Assembly: GCF_048564905.1 (NCBI RefSeq)
Contig: NC_132995.1
Coordinates: 53,064,639 to 53,128,638 of the forward strand
Length of the DNA stretch: 64,000 nt
Direction: 5' to 3'
Source: Vicugna pacos
Lineage: Eukaryota; Chordata; Mammalia; Artiodactyla; Camelidae
Below the pieces are notes generated by a model that was not told the DNA's origin, made no database searches, and was given only the letters and a program-made list of their open reading frames with translations. The position numbers and the translations under genes are program-made. Below are positions 41,641 through 64,000 of this stretch, piece by piece (position 1 is the stretch's first letter; each line of letters opens with the position of its first letter).

Positions 41641-42379
41641 ATACAGGTGGACAGGCTGGAGAAAAACAAACCACAAAACAGTTGTATCACCACCAACCTC
41701 ACAGTCACACACACATGTGACACAGCATAACAAGTAGAGCCCAGCCGCTTCCCACCTCGTGGAAGGTGTTCTCAGACATCGGTCCCTCCTGGCTCTGACA
41801 TCCGCAGGCTTCTAGCAGACGTCCCAGGGCAGAGGAGAAGTGGCCTGAATCCAGCAACATCCATGCAGAGGGTCCCGGGTCCTGGGCGGGGGCAGGGCGG
41901 GCAAGCAGGGCGACGCGGGAGCAGTGAGCCCCGTTCTCCTGGCCACCCCGCTCATGCAGCCCCTGCACAGCTGCAGGTGTGGCTCCTCACCCTGGAACTG
42001 CGGTGGGGTTGGGCAGGAACCACCAAGCAAACAGCACCCTTGGCCTCCAGGCTCTTTAGGTCCAGCCCATGGAAGGGGAGGGAATTGGCTCTGGAGTCCC
42101 CCATATTGGAGCCGGGGCCGAAGACAGGTTGTGTGGACAGCTCTTGGCAGACATCTCTTGGGCATCTCCCAGTCGAGGGCAGGATTTTGACATTCCCCAT
42201 GCTGTGGCCTGAGGACCTGCATGAGTACACTGCTGCCCGAAATCTCAACAACCAATGCCACCGGCGATCTCCTCTGAGCCACATCCACCAAGCAATGCCC
42301 TCAACTCGAGTCTTTGATACCAACACCCCAAAGCAGGGTTCCTGGGGCTTCAGCCCCTACTTTCCAGTTACAGGCTAAT

Positions 42380-42850
42380 CTGCATCCCTCAGAAAGACAG
42401 GTTGAAGTCCTAATCCCTGGAACTCGTGAATGTGACCTTATTTGGAAATAGGACCTTCACGGAGCCCAGTGAAGTAACTAAGCACAGAGGAGGTGATTCT
42501 GAATCAGGGTGGGCTCGAATCCGATGACTACTGTCCTGGTAAGAGGGAAACTTGGACAGACACACAGGGAAAACAGCCACCTGAAGGCAGAGGCAGAGAT
42601 CGGAGGGAGGGAGGAAGGCCTCTACAAGCCAAGGAGAACCAAGGATGGCCAGCAACCACCGGAAGCTGGTAGAGGCAGGAGGGACCCTCCCCTAGAGCCT
42701 GCAGAGGGAGTGTGGCCCTGCCCACACACTGAGCTCAGGCTTCTGGCCTCCAGACTAAGAGAGGATACATTCCCAATGCTTGAAGCCCCCAATTTGTGGT
42801 TATCTGCAGGGCAGTCCCTGAGACACTCCCCCCACACTGTACCAGAAACC
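42380..42850 (+). mobile_element. MaLR-type (MLT1-like) LTR fossil
   Basis: 'gaatgtgaccttatttggaa', 'atccgatgactactgtcctg' and 'gagcctgcagagggagtgtg' run in the order of the MLT1-like LTR group. It is a non-coding solo LTR just downstream of the SLC38A8 3' end. Confidence 0.65.
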
Positions 42851-42916
42851 CTCTGAACCAGTGGAAGCCCAAATGAGGAGCCCGGGGAGGCAGAAAGTAT
42901 CAGCTTCTCCAGCATC

Positions 42917-42922
42917 TTTATG
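42917..42922 (-). terminator. SLC38A8: Possible SLC38A8 polyadenylation signal (CATAAA variant)
   Basis: The minus strand reads CATAAA 72 nt after the stop. No canonical AATAAA is found nearby, so this weak variant is the best candidate. Confidence 0.35.
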
Positions 42923-42993
42923 ATGAAATTACATCGGTCTCACGGCTGGATGCAGGCAGCCGGATCAGGGCAGCAGAGGAGACCCCCTCCGGC

Positions 42994-63388
<20,395 letters not shown>

Positions 63389-63679
63389 CTGCAGGGCAGG
63401 ATGTGAGGCCAGGTGAGCCTAGAGCCACCCTCCAAGCCCACCGCCCTGATGCTGATGCCACTTCCACTGGACCTCCACCTGACAAACCGCCAGCCCTCTC
63501 CCCTCAAACCACAGCTGCAGAGAGGTGAATCCTGGAGACCACACTGGCTGTAAGTCTGAATCGGATTTGCATCATTCCACAGCAGGTGGACAAACAGGGC
63601 AGCAAAAACCCAGAGTTTAAATTCCTCCCCTAAGATCACTTATGTTGTGGGTATAGAGATCATAACATGCAGTGGGACA

Positions 63680-63880
63680 GAAGCAAGCATACCTGGGTTC
63701 AATTCTAACTGTGACACTCACCTGCTCTGGGCCGACCACCAACCTCTGTCCTCCCATCTGTGAAATGGAGATGACGCCATATACCTTATGGGGGGATGTG
63801 ATGCCTTTGGACTAAATAATCACACAACACACTCAGCTCAGTGCTTGGCCCGTGACAAGTGCTCAAGGAGTGATTGTCGT
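63680..63880 (+). repeat. MIR SINE
   Basis: 'acctgggttcaattctaact', 'cctcccatctgtgaaatgga' and 'gtgacaagtgctcaaggagt' span most of a sense MIR, in the SLC38A8 intron before exon 2. Confidence 0.85.
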
Positions 63881-64000
63881 TCCTGTTCTCCAGACACCCT
63901 CCCTCTCAGGGCTCTCTTGACTTCAGCGTAAATTTTCCCAACACTACGAAAAATTTTCAAACATCTGGGAAAGGTGGGAAGAACTTTACAGTGAACAGGA

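Larger units (their letters stand above)
36450..42916. other. NECAB2-SLC38A8 tail-to-tail intergenic region
   Basis: 6.5 kb between the two converging 3' ends. It holds an LTR-like relic, several L1 pieces, an inverted SINE pair, a MIR, a CTCF-like motif at 40255 and an MLT1-like LTR at its right end. No gene is recognised. The part 37200-37600 looks unique. Confidence 0.6.

Overview
This is a mammalian nuclear genome window, most likely from a camelid. The evidence is intron/exon genes with GT-AG splicing, a CpG-island promoter, MIR, L1 and MaLR-type repeats, and at least five copies of a tRNA-derived SINE with the camelid (Vic-1 type) body: TAGCTC..GG A box, GGTTCRATCCC B box and a 'cctaattacctccccc' tail. 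Three protein genes are present in the order and orientation known from human chromosome 16q: OSGIN1 (+), NECAB2 (+) and SLC38A8 (-). They were recognised by translating spliced exons and comparing them with remembered human proteins; no search was run.

Layout. 1-5.9 kb: the last four coding exons of OSGIN1 (798-5499), a FAD/NAD(P)-type flavoprotein induced by oxidative stress; its first coding exon lies before the window. 5.9-6.7 kb: a short intergenic stretch with old L2/MIR-like sequence. 6.7-7.8 kb: a dense CpG island that is the NECAB2 promoter and first exon. 7.2-36.4 kb: complete NECAB2, 13 coding exons giving 394 residues, with two EF-hands split over very small exons (25 and 26 nt), a coiled-coil middle and a C-terminal ABM domain; a 3'UTR intron is likely. 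Its largest intron (16.9-26.4 kb) is AT-rich and filled with stacked antisense L1 pieces, an LTR fossil, a nearly full-length 7SL RNA pseudogene and a ~370 bp (ATC)n array. 36.4-43.0 kb: the tail-to-tail space between NECAB2 and SLC38A8, with LTR, L1 and inverted SINE copies and a good CTCF-like motif. 43.0-64 kb: SLC38A8 on the minus strand, nine coding exons (372 residues, stop at 42994-42996); the start exon lies beyond 64 kb. Its introns hold four MaLR-type LTR fossils in one orientation, several old L1 3' ends, a 2.1 kb 5'-truncated L1 with target-site duplications, a betaretrovirus-like LTR fossil, and a 182 bp retrocopy with a perfect 14 bp target-site duplication close to a splice acceptor.

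The three genes are not known to form one pathway: OSGIN1 is a stress-response flavoprotein, NECAB2 a neuronal calcium-binding adaptor, and SLC38A8 a retinal/neuronal amino-acid transporter. I found no undescribed multi-gene system. The most interesting non-obvious items are a promoter-like module inside NECAB2 intron 8 (two RFX X-box-like sites, two CCAAT boxes, GC box), possible alternative 3' splicing of NECAB2, the split micro-exon EF-hands, CTCF-like motifs at the gene borders, and several well-marked retroposition events. Repeat edges are given by eye and may be off by tens of bases.
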